A stretch of 64,000 bases of DNA from G038396625 sp038396625 (GCA_038396625.1 CP121688.1:2232001-2296000); one strand, 5' to 3'; shown: positions 50,747 through 59,491, counted from the stretch's first letter. The notes: generated by a model from the letters alone, not told the origin. Program-made: numbers and translations.

Positions 50747-51719
50747 GCTGCACATTTTCCCATAAAATTTTATGAATACTTTGCGGTTTTTGAGATAGAT
50801 AGCCGTGTTTTAGCATAAAGGTTGCAAATTCATCTATTCCTTTTACTGTTGGATCATATTGTACACCGTCCCAAGTCAAATATCTTAAAAGCTCCTCTTC
50901 TGGCATATGATATACTTTTGATAGTAAAGCAGCAGATTTTTTAGGATTGTTCTGCATAAACAATATGGCTTCCTCTAGAGATGCTATGAAAGCATTATAT
51001 ACGCTTGTGTTCCTATCATGAAATGTCTCTGTTGATACTCCCACGATAAATGTAAAATCTTTTCCCATAATTTCTTTTCCATCTAAAACCTGATGCATCT
51101 CCTTTGAATCTAGTTCCTTAAATAAATAAGGTGGTGTGGTAAAGTGGGCTGTGATGTCTTTTTGGGCTAACAATGCAGTCATTCCGTCAGGATGTGCTAA
51201 GGTTACAAGTAAATTGTCTAATTGACTTGCATCACCAAATTCTTCTTCACAAGCCATAGATAATAATATGTGTTGGACACTTCCTGGTTGTGGAAGAGCA
51301 ATTCGATCCTTTTCTGTAAAGTCTTTAATAGACTTTATATCTTCTTTATAAGTAACAAGCCCCACGGGACTAACAGATAATCCACTAGCAATTTTCCACT
51401 TCATTCCTTTATCCCAGCCAATTAGAAACGGAGGAATCGCCATAAAACCCACATCTACTTCATGGGCAAGCATTGCTTCACGAATTGCAGCCGTGTTGCC
51501 TAACTTCTTCCATATTATCTCAATTTCGGGTGAGTTTTTTTCTAATATTTTCAATTCCTTCATAATTTGCAAAGGTGCATAAGCTAATCCATATTGCTCA
51601 GCGATTGCAATCCTATCAAGATTTCTCTTCGTTGTTTGTTCTTTGCCTGTACAAGCAGTAAAAATCAATATAATCATGAAACTAATAAAGATATATTTTA
51701 CGCCAATCGTTTTTTTCAC
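50736..51719 (-). CDS. ABC transporter substrate-binding lipoprotein (SsuA/NMT1-like)
   Basis: A 327-residue lipoprotein with a signal peptide and lipobox FTAC (Cys about residue 23), followed by a NMT1/SsuA-like two-lobed binding domain (IAEQYGLAYAPLQIM, VDVGFMAIPPFLIG, ITAHFTTPPYLF). The ligand cannot be read from sequence; the class binds sulfonates, nitrate, pyrimidine precursors or similar. It starts 30 bases after the ATP-grasp gene end and overlaps the permease gene. Confidence 0.86.
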   Translation of the reverse strand: MKKTIGVKYIFISFMIILIFTACTGKEQTTKRNLDRIAIAEQYGLAYAPLQIMKELKILEKNSPEIEIIWKKLGNTAAIREAMLAHEVDVGFMAIPPFLIGWDKGMKWKIASGLSVSPVGLVTYKEDIKSIKDFTEKDRIALPQPGSVQHILLSMACEEEFGDASQLDNLLVTLAHPDGMTALLAQKDITAHFTTPPYLFKELDSKEMHQVLDGKEIMGKDFTFIVGVSTETFHDRNTSVYNAFIASLEEAILFMQNNPKKSAALLSKVYHMPEEELLRYLTWDGVQYDPTVKGIDEFATFMLKHGYLSQKPQSIHKILWENVQHEK

Positions 51720-51748
51720 ATAAAACCCCTACTTTCTTTGAAATCAAT

Positions 51749-52987
51749 TCATTTTAAGTCAAACCTAAAAATCATGTTTTCACCATGTGCATTATAAATA
51801 CCTAATCGACCATAGGCACGCTGGATGTTTTCTCTTAATATAGCTTCATTCTTTCCTTCTATAATCATATAACCTGCTCGTTGGGTGGCATTTGTCATTT
51901 CTTTTATACAATCTCCTAATTTAAAATTATGTTGTGCCTGAATCACTCCGGGTAGTTTTTTTATCTCGTTGATGTCAGTTAAAGAATGAATCGTACATGG
52001 TCTTGCAAAAAACATTTCTACAGAAATTTTATGTTGCATAGAATAAAGATCAAAATCCTTTAATCTCCTACAGTCTACTTCTTTTCCTAAGGTGGCATCA
52101 ATCAGCATGTCCAACATGTCTATACCAGTTACTTTGTTTAAATATTGATCCTCATAGGCTCCTCCGATTCTACAGGCAATCTCATTGACTTTTATCCCTT
52201 TATCGCCAAGCAGCATCTGGAAATAAATTGGTCCATGTTCAATATGAAAACATGCTACAATCTTTTTAGTTATTGTAACAATTTCATCAAAATAATTTTG
52301 CATATATTTAGAAGGAAAATGATGTCTTATACAAACACCAATATGTGGATAGTGATTATGAGAAATTCTGTCTACAATTGATATCATATAGACTTCTCCA
52401 TCATCAACCCATCCACTTACTGTAATTTCATCACTAGGATAAAATTCTTCCACCAAAATCTCTTTTTCCCTTGAATAACTCAGTACATCTTGGAAAACTT
52501 CACGAATATCTTCTATTATATCTAGTTTATAGACCCCTCGCTGTCCTTGACTATCTACAGGCTTGATAACTACCGGAAAGTTTATGTCCTCTAATTCTTG
52601 ATCTCTAAAATCTTCTCTAATTAATTTATATTTTACAGTGGGTATCTCATTTTCAGAAAAGATTTTCTTCATCAATTTTTTATTGGTTACAGCTTTTGCC
52701 GTATCTACATCTATTAAAGCTGGGAGCTTTAAAGCCCTAGCAACCTCTGTCACTGTATATACAGGCTGGTCTGTTCCAATGGTCATGACGCCATCTATGT
52801 TATATTTATGAGCAAGCTGAATATTGCCTTCTATATCAAATGTACTGATATTTTCACTATAATCAGAAAATGCTTTCCCTGGAGCATCCTCATAATAATC
52901 GGCAACAATCACTGTATGCCCTTTGCTTTTGGCGCGCAAAATAGCATTTAATTGACTATTGCTACCACCTAGAATTAATATCTTCAT
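51749..52987 (-). CDS. ATP-grasp family ligase
   Basis: A 412-residue ATP-grasp protein: an N-terminal pre-grasp Rossmann fold (ILGGSNSQLNAILRAKSKG), then VVIKPVDSQGQRGVY (ATP loop), VEEFYPSDEITVSGWV and the metal-binding VNEIACRIGGAYEDQY. Such enzymes couple ATP to join a carboxylate to an amine, thiol or carbon nucleophile. Here it sits downstream of GT2 and sugar aminotransferase genes, so it may modify an amino sugar with an amino acid or other acid. The specific reaction is unknown. Confidence 0.85.
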   Translation of the reverse strand: MKILILGGSNSQLNAILRAKSKGHTVIVADYYEDAPGKAFSDYSENISTFDIEGNIQLAHKYNIDGVMTIGTDQPVYTVTEVARALKLPALIDVDTAKAVTNKKLMKKIFSENEIPTVKYKLIREDFRDQELEDINFPVVIKPVDSQGQRGVYKLDIIEDIREVFQDVLSYSREKEILVEEFYPSDEITVSGWVDDGEVYMISIVDRISHNHYPHIGVCIRHHFPSKYMQNYFDEIVTITKKIVACFHIEHGPIYFQMLLGDKGIKVNEIACRIGGAYEDQYLNKVTGIDMLDMLIDATLGKEVDCRRLKDFDLYSMQHKISVEMFFARPCTIHSLTDINEIKKLPGVIQAQHNFKLGDCIKEMTNATQRAGYMIIEGKNEAILRENIQRAYGRLGIYNAHGENMIFRFDLK

Positions 52988-53005
52988 CTCACTACTTTCT
53001 CCTTA

Positions 53006-53740
53006 TCATTGCATACTTTTTATTTCAAATTGAGGACGAGATGTCACATTCACAAGTTTAGATACACAAGAGTAATTGATTACAAGTTTCATAAATAATT
53101 TTAATAATTTAAATAGATTATAATTAGAATTTCCATATTTTCGTACATCATGTCTCACAAAAACATTTGCAGCATGATTGGTAATTCGAAAAATAATGGG
53201 TGCCAGATACACAAAAGACGTCTTATCCTTTATGATCTCTTTTATCACTTCTTTTTTTATGGCACGAAAGCTACTAACATAAATATTTTTTGGCTTACTA
53301 CATATTTTATTAAACAAATAACTGATCATTTTGGTTCCCATATTTCTATAAAAAGAATGTTTTTTTTCAAAGGGTATACCAAAAACAACATCATATCCTT
53401 CATGTAATTTTAAAAGTAATTTTTTGATTTCTTCTGGTGGATGTTGTAAATCATCATCTAATGTAATAATATATTCTCCCTGTGCATAGTGAAAACCACA
53501 CATTAATGCATTCTGCTGGCCGAAATTCTCAGCTAATTGAATAATTTTTACCTTCGCATCCTGTCGATGAAGTTGTTCCATCTTTAAAAAGCTTTGATCC
53601 TTACTTGCATCATCGATCAGTAGTATTTCATAGCTATCATCACATAAATCACTTAAAGTCCTAGTCAAACGCTTATATAGTTCATCTAACGTGTTTGCGC
53701 TATTATAAACTGGAATTACTATAGTGATATAAACAGACAT
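53006..53740 (-). CDS. Family 2 glycosyltransferase (DPM/ArnC-like, no membrane tail)
   Basis: A 244-residue GT2 enzyme. IVIPVYNSANTLDELYKRL starts the fold; LDDDLQHPPEEI is the metal/nucleotide motif of ArnC/GtrB-type enzymes that load sugar on polyprenyl phosphate. The conserved HDVRKYGNSNYNLFKLLKL segment is present, but the two membrane helices that usually follow are absent and the protein ends soon after. Start is ATG 53740, with GGGGAG inside the end of the aminotransferase gene; coupled translation is likely. Confidence 0.88.
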   Translation of the reverse strand: MSVYITIVIPVYNSANTLDELYKRLTRTLSDLCDDSYEILLIDDASKDQSFLKMEQLHRQDAKVKIIQLAENFGQQNALMCGFHYAQGEYIITLDDDLQHPPEEIKKLLLKLHEGYDVVFGIPFEKKHSFYRNMGTKMISYLFNKICSKPKNIYVSSFRAIKKEVIKEIIKDKTSFVYLAPIIFRITNHAANVFVRHDVRKYGNSNYNLFKLLKLFMKLVINYSCVSKLVNVTSRPQFEIKSMQ

Positions 53741-53741
53741 T

Positions 53742-54896
53742 TTATATCTCCCCAATTTTTTTAAGAATACTTTTTAAATGTCCCATGACATAGTCCAATT
53801 CTTTTTCTGACATACTTGTGTACATCGGTAATCGTAATAAGGTTTCACTTGTTTTTTCTGTAATTGGCAGGTCCTCTTTCACATATCCAAGCCTTTGTCC
53901 CATCGGAGAACTATGAAGAGGCATAAAATGAATCGCTGTAGCTATGCCCCTATCCATTAATTCTTGCTTTACTTTATCTCTTATTCTTTCTTCCTGAAAA
54001 AGGAGATAGAACAAATGATAATTGGGTTGATAGTCCTTAGAAAACTCTGCGGTCTTTATTATACCAGCGTCAATATATTCTTTAAGATGATGACAATAAT
54101 AGTCATGAATCTTTTTTCTTTTCATCATAATCATATCCATACCCTTTAATTGTGCATATAAAAAGGCCATCAGAATATCCGAAGGCACATAACTTGAGCC
54201 TATATTCATCCAAGTATACGCATCTATCTCTCCTCTCACAAATTGATTCCGATTTGTACCTTTCTGGCGGATCATCTCAACTTTTTTTATGAGGCTTTCA
54301 TCATTCGTATTGAGTAATATCGCTCCGCCCTCTCCACTAGTAAAATTTTTCGTGCCATGAAAACTATAACATCCAATATCTCCCCATGTGCCTAAATATT
54401 TATCCTTATATTTCGCATTCACTGCTTGTGCTGCATCTTCAATAACATGTAGATGATGAGATTTTGCTATGTCCATAATTTTATCCATATCACAGCCTAT
54501 TCCAGCATAATGAACAGGTATAATTGCTTTTGTCTTAGGTGTAATTTTTTCTAAAATCTTCTTCGGATCTATGTTTAAAGTATTTTCATCAATTTCACAA
54601 AAAACAGGTTTTGCGCCTCTTAACAATACTGCATTTGCTGTGGACGGAAATGTAAATGACGGCATGATTACCTCATCTCCAGGCTGTAAATCAATTAGCA
54701 TTGTAGCTATTTCTAATGCATGGGTAGCAGATGTGATCATAAAAGCTTTCTTTACTTGAAATTTTTTTTCAAGTAAACCTGTGATACGATCCGTGTATAA
54801 CCCGTCTCCACTTATCTGGTGTTTATTCATAGCTTCTTGTATATATTGTAATTCTTCTCCTGTATAATAAGGTATATAAAATGGAATTTTCATCAT
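53742..54896 (-). CDS. DegT-family sugar aminotransferase (WecE/RffA-like)
   Basis: A 384-residue fold-type-I aminotransferase close to WecE/RffA (dTDP-4-dehydro-6-deoxy-D-glucose 4-aminotransferase) throughout: HQISGDG, GDEVIMPSFTFPSTANAVLLRGA, PVHYAGIGCDMD, VIEDAAQAV and the PLP-Lys segment SFHGTKNFTSGEGGA. It would make dTDP-4-amino-4,6-dideoxygalactose. Upstream is a remnant of dTDP-glucose dehydratase, whose product is its substrate. ATG at 54896 or 54893; both follow GTGAAGA. Confidence 0.9.
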   Translation of the reverse strand: MMKIPFYIPYYTGEELQYIQEAMNKHQISGDGLYTDRITGLLEKKFQVKKAFMITSATHALEIATMLIDLQPGDEVIMPSFTFPSTANAVLLRGAKPVFCEIDENTLNIDPKKILEKITPKTKAIIPVHYAGIGCDMDKIMDIAKSHHLHVIEDAAQAVNAKYKDKYLGTWGDIGCYSFHGTKNFTSGEGGAILLNTNDESLIKKVEMIRQKGTNRNQFVRGEIDAYTWMNIGSSYVPSDILMAFLYAQLKGMDMIMMKRKKIHDYYCHHLKEYIDAGIIKTAEFSKDYQPNYHLFYLLFQEERIRDKVKQELMDRGIATAIHFMPLHSSPMGQRLGYVKEDLPITEKTSETLLRLPMYTSMSEKELDYVMGHLKSILKKIGEI

Positions 54897-54959
54897 TCTT
54901 CACCACTTATAATTTGATTATGAATTCGAAATAGTAATTGATTCGCATAGTAATAGGGT

Positions 54960-55135
54960 TCAAAAGTTCCTGCATCTATCCTTTAAAATATTCACTGCAT
55001 TATCTATGGACGATTGAATCGTTTGTTTGACTTCTTCATCAAAAGAGTATTGTAGCTGCCATCCCAAGTCCTTTTTTAACTTTTGAGCATTGATTGCATA
55101 TCTTTTATCGTGCCTTTTCTATCTCCAACAAATTG
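54960..55135 (-). pseudogene. rfbB: Remnant of dTDP-glucose 4,6-dehydratase C-terminus
   Basis: The reverse strand encodes FVGDRKG, then after a one-base loss HDKRYAINAQKLKKDLGWQ, EEVKQTIQ and a stop. This is the RfbB C-terminal signature (DRxGHDxRYA, LGW), covering about 55 residues with one frameshift. Neither the catalytic domain nor a start is present. It fits the adjacent WecE-like aminotransferase, which uses its product. Confidence 0.75.
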
Positions 55136-55252
55136 TATGAAATCAAATAAACCTCCATCACTACATCCCTTCAATACTTCGCTTCTTTGTCGTTGGTTGT
55201 TTTTATAAAACATCAAATATTTAGTAATCTTTATACAAAATCTTACAAATTA
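55136..55252. other. Non-coding stretch between rfbB remnant and tusA-like gene
   Basis: No feature recognised on the reverse strand beyond possible further degraded dehydratase sequence. The right end carries the promoter of the tusA-like gene. Confidence 0.3.
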
Positions 55253-55261
55253 CTGATATAA
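55253..55261 (+). promoter_or_regulatory. Extended -10 promoter of first tusA-like gene
   Basis: TGATATAAT at 55253-55261, about 40 bases before the ATG. A TACAAA at 55233-55238 is a poor -35. Confidence 0.55.
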
Positions 55262-55301
55262 TATACTTAGCTCAATTACTTACAAAAGTGAGGCGACGAT
55301 C

Positions 55302-55520
55302 ATGAAAGAAATCGACTGTTTAGGAGAAATGTGCCCTATTCCCATTATTAAAATCAAACAAGCTTTAAAAAAGATGTGCATCCATGAATCTGTTAAAGTC
55401 ATCACCGACCACAGCTGTGTCCTTCAATCTATTGTTGACCATTTTCAACAAACAACCATCTCAACAGAATATGAAGAAGTAATGAACGGCATATGGGAAA
55501 TCGTTATTACTAAAAATTAG
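55302..55520 (+). CDS. TusA/SirA-like sulfur-transfer protein
   Basis: A 72-residue TusA-family protein with the CPxP motif (CLGEMCPIPIIK) and the DHSC segment of the small alpha/beta fold; the first Cys of the CPIP is the sulfur carrier. It differs from the second copy at 57473 mainly in the middle. It ends overlapping the LysR-type gene by 4 bases on the opposite strand. Likely a persulfide relay in thiosulfate, selenium or thiolation metabolism. Confidence 0.85.
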   Translation: MKEIDCLGEMCPIPIIKIKQALKKMCIHESVKVITDHSCVLQSIVDHFQQTTISTEYEEVMNGIWEIVITKN

Positions 55521-56413
55521 CAAAAACTTTTTTCTCCTATCTTTTTTAAATACTGAATAAAAGTTTTAACACTTTTACCTATATCCTTCTCTTTTTTATA
55601 GATAAGGTAAATATCGCAATTCATTTGAAAATCTTGTACATGAATTTCTTTTAGCTGCTTTGTATAAAGTTCTTTCTTAACAGAAATATAGGGTACAAAA
55701 GATAAGCCATATCCTTTCACAACTGTAGATTTTACAGATTCAGTAGAATCCAAATTAAGGGATATATTAAAATCATTCAATTTATATCCTAAACACTTCA
55801 AGTGTTCCTCTAATTGCCTCCGTTCTCTAAATCTTTCATCTAACATAATCAAGCGATAGTCTAATAAGTCTTTTAAATAAATTTCCTGCTTTATATGAAA
55901 ATCTGCCGATGCAATTACTACCAATCTATCCATTCCTACCTTGGTATAGGCTAAACCTTCTTCCTTCGGCTTTCCGTAGATAAATCCTACATCATAAACA
56001 TCATTCATAATGTTTTGTTCCACCTCATCAGAAGGACTTGATGATAAATTAAACACAAATTTTGAAAATTTTTCTTGTACACTATATAATGTACAAGGCA
56101 AAGCATAGGTTCCTAAAGTTAAACCTGAATTAATCCTAATTGTGCTATTATTATTCATTATGGCATCTAAATCTTCTAGCATATTATCATAAGATTTTAT
56201 TAAATTTCGGGCATATTTTTCAACAATACGACCTGCCTCTGTTAACTCTACTCCCTTATTACTTCTAATCAACAGTTTGTGATTCAAATTCTCTTCTAAT
56301 CTCTGAATCTGCTGACTCAAAGCTGGCTGTGAAATATGGGCATTATTTGCAGCTTTCGAAATACTTCTCATAGATGCTACTTCATAAAAATACCTAAGAT
56401 ACTCTATATGCAT
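55517..56413 (-). CDS. LysR-family transcriptional regulator
   Basis: A 298-residue LysR protein: N-terminal winged helix (SISKAANNAHISQPALSQQIQRLE), then a two-lobed effector-binding domain with SPSDEVEQ and TVVKGYGLSFVP. It is divergent from the YeeE/TusA/TrxB operon, the usual layout for a LysR regulator controlling its neighbour, so it probably responds to a sulfur compound. An AAGGAGG-type ribosome site precedes the ATG. Confidence 0.9.
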   Translation of the reverse strand: MHIEYLRYFYEVASMRSISKAANNAHISQPALSQQIQRLEENLNHKLLIRSNKGVELTEAGRIVEKYARNLIKSYDNMLEDLDAIMNNNSTIRINSGLTLGTYALPCTLYSVQEKFSKFVFNLSSSPSDEVEQNIMNDVYDVGFIYGKPKEEGLAYTKVGMDRLVVIASADFHIKQEIYLKDLLDYRLIMLDERFRERRQLEEHLKCLGYKLNDFNISLNLDSTESVKSTVVKGYGLSFVPYISVKKELYTKQLKEIHVQDFQMNCDIYLIYKKEKDIGKSVKTFIQYLKKIGEKSFC

Positions 56414-56621
56414 AAAATTTCCTCCTTATGGATGAATGATGCCATTCATTCGTTACATTTCTGTCAATATTATAATTATATCATAGAAGTTGCTATAAAG
56501 AATTTTTATGGCTTAATTCTTATTATAACTTATTTTTATACTATATAACTATTCTTAATGTTAATTATAATGTATTGTTATATTGCATAATTAAGTCAAA
56601 TACTCTCTCCTTTTTTTATTG

Positions 56622-56630
56622 TGATATAAT
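56622..56630 (+). promoter_or_regulatory. Extended -10 promoter of the YeeE-TusA-YeeE-TrxB operon
   Basis: TGATATAAT ends at 56630, about 50 bases before the first gene. AT-rich inverted segments upstream (around 56540-56590, ATAACTATTC to AATGTTAATT) could hold the LysR site, but no precise T-N11-A box is certain. Confidence 0.55.
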
Positions 56631-56681
56631 CATCTTAACAAGAATTGTTAAAAATGTATCGAAATGAAGGAGGGTGATACA

Positions 56682-57383
56682 GTGTCTGAAGCAACCGAAA
56701 CAAAAATTAGTAGTCGCGCTTCATCTCGAAGAAGCTCCAATGCCAGAAGAAAGCCCAAAAAAAAGCAACAGCCTTATGGTATTGCACTGCTAATTGGCAT
56801 GATTGTGTTTGGTATCTATCTAACAACAATCTCTTCTAAATTAGGTATATTCTGGTTGTTTGGCTGTAGTTTTGGATTTATTCTTCAAAAATCAAGATTT
56901 TGCTTTACAGCCTCAATGAGAGACCCTTATCTCACAGGTAGTACATCCATTACACGTGCCGTATTAATTGCGTTTGCAATCACAACTATTGGTTTTACAG
57001 CCATTAAATACGGTTATTTTGTAAAAGGTTTACCCATACCAGGCCAAGGTTATGTTGTACCAATTAGTTTAGCTACTGCTGTAGGTGCTTTTATCTTTGG
57101 TATTGGAATGGTGATTGCAGGTGGTTGTGCTTCTGGAACTTTAATGAGAGTTGGAGAAGGATTCTTAATGCAAATATTATCCTTATTCTTCTTTGTTGTT
57201 GGTTCACTTTGGGGAGCCCATGACTTTGGATGGTGGAAACTAAATTTTATGTTGAAAGGTCCAAAGGTGTTTCTACCAGACGTATTTGGGTGGTTTGGTG
57301 CAGTTGTAGTTCAACTTTTGGTTATTGCAGGGTTATATATCCTTGCTGATAAATGGGAAAACAGAAAAAAAGAAGAGTACTAA
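56682..57383 (+). CDS. YeeE/YedE-family membrane protein, N-terminal half
   Basis: A 233-residue protein: a basic N-terminus of about 35 residues (Arg/Ser/Lys rich), then about 6 membrane helices with QKSRFCFTASMRD and AGGCASGTLMRVGEG, the Cys-bearing signatures of the YeeE/YedE (TsuA-type) thiosulfate transporters. It lacks the C-terminal half, which is encoded by the gene at 57721. I use GTG 56682, 8 bases after GGAGG. First gene of the operon. Confidence 0.85.
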   Translation: MSEATETKISSRASSRRSSNARRKPKKKQQPYGIALLIGMIVFGIYLTTISSKLGIFWLFGCSFGFILQKSRFCFTASMRDPYLTGSTSITRAVLIAFAITTIGFTAIKYGYFVKGLPIPGQGYVVPISLATAVGAFIFGIGMVIAGGCASGTLMRVGEGFLMQILSLFFFVVGSLWGAHDFGWWKLNFMLKGPKVFLPDVFGWFGAVVVQLLVIAGLYILADKWENRKKEEY

Positions 57384-57472
57384 AAGGGTACTAATGGTAC
57401 TAAATATTTTCCCATGATTAAATGTTTATTCAATTACACTATATTCTAATTATTTTAAAGGAGGAATTTTTT

Positions 57473-57700
57473 ATGAAAGAAGTAATGTTAGATTGTTTAG
57501 GAGAAGCTTGTCCAGTACCTTTGGTAAAAACCGAGAACAAACTTAAAACTATGGAAGTTGGAGACGTTTTGATTGTTCAAATCGATCATAGCTGCGCAAT
57601 GAAAAATGTTCCAGAATGGGCTAGAAAAGAAGGCCACAATGTTGAAATTGAAGAAGTAGACGACGGTGAATGGGAAGTTATCATCGAAAAAACTAAATAA
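57473..57700 (+). CDS. TusA/YeeD-like sulfur carrier protein
   Basis: A 75-residue TusA-family protein with LDCLGEACPVPLVK (catalytic Cys in CPVP) and DHSCAMKNVP. It lies between the two YeeE-like genes, as YeeD/TsuB does beside TsuA, and probably takes sulfur from the transported thiosulfate. AAAGGAGG precedes ATG 57473; the open frame to 57422 has no ribosome site. Confidence 0.92.
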   Translation: MKEVMLDCLGEACPVPLVKTENKLKTMEVGDVLIVQIDHSCAMKNVPEWARKEGHNVEIEEVDDGEWEVIIEKTK

Positions 57701-57720
57701 GCTGTTTCGGGGGTGAAACT

Positions 57721-58254
57721 TTGAACATCTACGAAAACAAATACTATAAAGCTTGGTTAAAAGGCGCTTGGCCTTACGTAACTGGTGGAATTTTATTAGC
57801 GATTTTTCAAATTGCTACATTAGCCACTACCGATAATCCTTGGGGTGTAAGTGGTCCCCTCGCTAATTGGGGAGCTTGGTTATATCAAGCTGTTGGTGGA
57901 AATGTTGATAAATGGTATTATTTTAGCAGTAAAGGTGCACAAGCAACCCTTACTGGAGGTTTTATCAATGATCCAGGTTCTATAAGAAATCTAGGTATTA
58001 TTGCTGGTGCCCTAGTAGCCACTCTACTGGCTTCTCAATTTAAAATTAAAAAAATCAAATCGTTAAAGCAAGTAGCTGCAGCTACCCTAGGTGGCTTAAT
58101 GATGGGTTATGGTGCAAGAATTGCATTTGGTTGTAATATCGGTGCATTATTTAGTGGTATTTCTTCTCTTTCCCTTTCAGGATGGGTTTTTGCCGTATTT
58201 ATGTTTATGGGAGCTGTAGTAGGTAGTAAATTGTTAGTAAAATACTTTATGTAG
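57721..58254 (+). CDS. YeeE/YedE-family membrane protein, C-terminal half
   Basis: A 177-residue membrane protein with four to five helices and the GARIAFGCNIGALFSGISSLSLSGW signature of the YeeE C-terminal half (in pieces GARIAFGCNIG and SLSLSGWVF). It starts with TTG 20 bases after the TusA-like gene, behind GGGGGTG. With the gene at 56682 it probably forms one split transporter. The N-terminal region has a large loop (YYFSSKGAQATLTGGFIND) which is less familiar. Confidence 0.86.
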   Translation: MNIYENKYYKAWLKGAWPYVTGGILLAIFQIATLATTDNPWGVSGPLANWGAWLYQAVGGNVDKWYYFSSKGAQATLTGGFINDPGSIRNLGIIAGALVATLLASQFKIKKIKSLKQVAAATLGGLMMGYGARIAFGCNIGALFSGISSLSLSGWVFAVFMFMGAVVGSKLLVKYFM

Positions 58255-58270
58255 TTCAGGAGGTTCTCAA

Positions 58271-59491
58271 ATGCAAAAAAAGGTTGAACAGTACGATGTA
58301 GTCATTATCGGCGGTGGTGCAGCAGGTTTAACTGCTGGGATCTACTGTGGTCGTGCGCGATTAAAAACTTTATTAATAGAAAAATCTTTGGTTGGTGGCC
58401 TTGCAACTTATACCAATGAAATTGAAAACTATCCTGGTTTTCCTGAAGGAACTACTGGACTAGGTCTAATGGATTTATTTCATAAGCAGGCAAAAAAATT
58501 CGGAGTAAAATTCAAACTAACAGATGTAAAAAGCGTAAATCTTAAAGGCGAAACAAAAACCGTGGAAACTTTCAGAAACATTTATGAAGCGAAGGTTGTT
58601 ATCGTTGCATCAGGTGGAAAGCCAAGATTAACAGGCGCTAAAGGCGAAGCTGACTATTTGTATGACAAGGGTATCTCTTTCTGTGCAACTTGTGATGCTG
58701 CCGCCAATACCGATAAAACAGTTTTGGTTGTTGGAAGTGGTGACGCTGCTATAGAAGAAGGAATGTTCTTAACAAAGTTCGCAAAAAAAGTTATTGTTTC
58801 TGTTTTACATGATGAAGGTAAAATGGATTGCAATGAAATTGCTCGTGAGCAAGCGCTTTCCAATCCTAAAATGGAATTTGTCTGGAACACTGTTGTCGAT
58901 GAGTTTAAAGGCGATGAACACCTAAATCAAGTGGTATTGAAAAATTTAAAAACAGATGAGTTGATTCCTATCGATGTAGATTCTTGTTTCTTGTTTATCG
59001 GATATATACCAAATACAGAGATATTTAAAGGCATTCTTGATATGAATAAAGGTGGATATTTGATTACAAATGAAAAAATGGAAACAAATATCGATGGCGT
59101 ATTAGCTGTAGGAGATGTAAGGGATAAATTCCTCAAGCAAGTAGCCACTGCTGTAGGTGACGGTGCTATCGCAGGCTTTGGTGCTGAAAAATATATTGCA
59201 GAAAGTGAAGTCTTCCATGAACAAATTATGAAAAGTGATTTGCCAGGCATTGTTTATTTGTATAATGCAGTCGATCCAAAATGCAGAAAATTATTGCCTA
59301 CCATTGAGAAAATGGAAGATGAATACAAAGGTAAAGTGAGAGTTACAAAAGTTGATATTTACAAATCAACAGGAATAGCAAATAGATTGGGTGTCAAAGA
59401 AGTACCATCTGTTATAACAATCAAAGATGGTAAAATTGATAAAGTCATTAGCGAAAACATAAGTGAAGAAGAAATCGCAGCAACACTATAA
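58271..59491 (+). CDS. Thioredoxin reductase-like flavoprotein fused to a thioredoxin-like domain
   Basis: A 406-residue fusion. Residues about 8-305 are TrxB-like: GGGAAGLTAGIYCGRA (FAD), CATC redox pair (about 137-140), GSGDAAIEEG (NAD(P)H), and GDVRDKFLKQVATAVGDGAIAG near the end. Residues about 310-406 are thioredoxin-like (VYLYNAVDPKCRKLLP, VKEVPSVITI with cis-Pro). The usual C-x2-C reads D-P-K-C, so only one Cys remains. Last gene of the operon; may reduce a persulfide on the TusA-like protein. Confidence 0.9.
   Translation: MQKKVEQYDVVIIGGGAAGLTAGIYCGRARLKTLLIEKSLVGGLATYTNEIENYPGFPEGTTGLGLMDLFHKQAKKFGVKFKLTDVKSVNLKGETKTVETFRNIYEAKVVIVASGGKPRLTGAKGEADYLYDKGISFCATCDAAANTDKTVLVVGSGDAAIEEGMFLTKFAKKVIVSVLHDEGKMDCNEIAREQALSNPKMEFVWNTVVDEFKGDEHLNQVVLKNLKTDELIPIDVDSCFLFIGYIPNTEIFKGILDMNKGGYLITNEKMETNIDGVLAVGDVRDKFLKQVATAVGDGAIAGFGAEKYIAESEVFHEQIMKSDLPGIVYLYNAVDPKCRKLLPTIEKMEDEYKGKVRVTKVDIYKSTGIANRLGVKEVPSVITIKDGKIDKVISENISEEEIAATL

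Noticed and set aside
58654..59250. Reverse-strand open frames within the TrxB-like gene
   Set aside because: Shadows of the coding strand; no ribosome sites.
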